Under the pieces are notes generated by a model. The model worked only from the letters and a program-made list of their open reading frames with translations. It was not told the DNA's origin and did no database searches. DNA of 18,133 nt from Novosphingobium sp. (GTDB lineage Bacteria > Pseudomonadota > Alphaproteobacteria > Sphingomonadales > Sphingomonadaceae): the NCBI GenBank assembly GCA_021299075.1, contig JAJTFU010000016.1, positions 1 through 18,133 on the forward strand. The letters are read 5' to 3'. Made by a program: the position numbers and the translations under genes. Shown piece after piece: positions 17,124 to 18,133 of the stretch; position 1 is the stretch's first letter; each line of letters starts with the position of its first letter.

Positions 17124-18133
17124 ATGGCGCGCAACATTTCCGCCCGACAGGATCGATCCGGCGACGGCCGCGTCAAGGCTGTGCTTGGCCCGACCAATAC
17201 GACGCATCTCGCGATCGAGCGACTTTGCGCCCACTCCTCCGGCGCGATCGGCTTTCCCCTGCGGCTGCTGGCACGCGAGGTCTACGACCGGGTCTGCGCG
17301 ATCAAGGGCGCAGACCGGGTCGCGCTGATCACCGGCGAAGAACGGATCGAGCCAAAGCACGCGCGCTGGCTGCTGTGCACGGCCGAAGCCATGCCAACCA
17401 GCGCCGATCTGGCCTTCGTCGCGCTCGACGAGGCGCAGCTCGGCGCGGATCGCGAGCGCGGGCACGTTTTCACCGACCGGCTGCTTCACACCCGCGGCCG
17501 CGAGGAGACCATGATCCTGGGTTCGGCGACACTGGAGCCAATGGTGCGCGCTCTGGTCCCAGAGGCTGAGATCGTCGGCCGTCCGCGCTTTTCGACGCTG
17601 AGCCATGCCGGCGCCCGCAAGCTTTCGCGGATCCCGCCGCGCTCGGCCATCGTCGCCTTCTCGGCCGAGCAGGTCTACGCGATTGCCGAAATGCTGCGCC
17701 GGTTCCGCGGCGGGGCAGCTGTTGTCATGGGCGCTCTCTCGCCAGAGACGCGCAACCGGCAGGTAGCATTATACCAGTCGGGTGAGGTCGACTATCTGGT
17801 TGCTACCGACGCGATTGGCATGGGGCTCAACCTCGATGTCCAGCATGTGGCCTTCGCCGGACTGTCGAAATTCGACGGGGTGCGGCAGCGGCGGCTGTTC
17901 CCGGCAGAGATGGCACAGATCGCAGGACGCGCGGGGCGGCATCAGACCGACGGCAGCTTCGGGACCCTCTCCGGTACGGGCGGTCACGATGCGGAATTCA
18001 CGCCTGAAGAGGTCTATGCAATCGAGGAGCACCGCTTTGCGCCCCTCACGCGCCTGTTCTGGCGCGATGCGGATCCGGACAGCCACTCGATTGCCAGCCT
18101 GATCGGCGATCTGGAGCGACTGCCCGACCGCCC
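17124..18133 (+). CDS. SUV3-like superfamily 2 helicase, N-terminal part, Walker A Gly-Lys missing; C-terminus beyond window
   Basis: The N-terminal 336 residues of an alphaproteobacterial SUV3-type RNA/DNA helicase; the frame runs off the window. Seen: KAVLGPTNTTHLAIERLC (18-35), where relatives have GPTNTGKTHLAIER, so the P-loop glycine and the catalytic lysine are absent; ALITGEERIEP (67-77); Walker B LDEAQLGADRERGH (101-114); motif III GSATLEPM (133-140); motif V VATDAIGMGLNLD (226-238); motif VI QIAGRAGRH (265-273). Everything but motif I is intact, and the frame has no stop. The deletion corresponds to 6 bases at 17201/17202. The start ATG at 17124 is the best in-frame choice; earlier TTG/GTG codons are possible. 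ATP hydrolysis would be expected to fail if the sequence is correct. Confidence 0.85.
   Translation, partial: MARNISARQDRSGDGRVKAVLGPTNTTHLAIERLCAHSSGAIGFPLRLLAREVYDRVCAIKGADRVALITGEERIEPKHARWLLCTAEAMPTSADLAFVALDEAQLGADRERGHVFTDRLLHTRGREETMILGSATLEPMVRALVPEAEIVGRPRFSTLSHAGARKLSRIPPRSAIVAFSAEQVYAIAEMLRRFRGGAAVVMGALSPETRNRQVALYQSGEVDYLVATDAIGMGLNLDVQHVAFAGLSKFDGVRQRRLFPAEMAQIAGRAGRHQTDGSFGTLSGTGGHDAEFTPEEVYAIEEHRFAPLTRLFWRDADPDSHSIASLIGDLERLPDR

Noticed and set aside
17060..17569. 169-codon open frame at the helicase 5' end
   Set aside because: Out of frame with the helicase motifs; the frame starting at 17124 carries all recognisable helicase signatures.

Overview
The window is GC-rich chromosomal DNA from an alphaproteobacterium, most likely a member of the Sphingomonadales (Erythrobacter, Novosphingobium or Sphingomonas type). 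The evidence is the set of family-level markers: a TrcR/DUF1013 cell-cycle regulator, a tiny DUF1192 protein, a bactofilin paired with a membrane-anchored M23 peptidase, a hemB product with a Mg-type (non-cysteine) metal site, and an alphaproteobacterial SUV3-like helicase. It looks like core genome. Genes are densely packed and no gap exceeds about 160 bases. I saw no tRNA, rRNA, insertion sequence, CRISPR array, prophage or attachment site.

Layout. (1) 1-918, minus: 5' part of proA (proline synthesis). (2) Divergent from it, 1079-2615, plus: an M23/LytM peptidase overlapping a bactofilin, a cell-shape module. (3) 2624-6212, minus: a fatty acyl-CoA ligase, trcR and a PIG3-type quinone oxidoreductase. 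(4) 6307-10758, plus: DUF1192, clpA, a group II truncated haemoglobin, a YoaK/DUF1275 membrane protein and a DUF1993 protein. (5) 10763-16978, minus: a second M23 peptidase with a metal-site layout like MepM/Csd3, then a compact run hemB > GNAT acetyltransferase > fused MFS/spermidine-synthase-like protein > gamma carbonic anhydrase > DUF167. Members of that run overlap or nearly touch. (6) 17124 to the window end, plus: the N-terminal part of a SUV3-like RNA/DNA helicase.

How they work together. Two LytM peptidases and a bactofilin serve envelope shape. TrcR, a GANTC (CcrM methylation) cluster before the peptidase-bactofilin operon, a GANTC pair before trcR, and a CtrA-like box before the second peptidase hint at cell-cycle timing of envelope genes. 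ClpA serves regulated proteolysis. HemB starts tetrapyrrole synthesis and heads a tightly coupled operon of otherwise poorly characterised proteins.

Most unusual observations. The SUV3-like helicase has lost exactly the Gly-Lys of its Walker A motif through an apparent in-frame 6-base deletion, while its other helicase motifs remain. A 30-base AT-rich island sits on the Walker B segment of clpA. A perfect inverted repeat covers the ribosome-binding site of the DUF1993 gene. Interlaced direct repeats lie upstream of clpA. I see no obvious new multi-gene defence or mobile system here.
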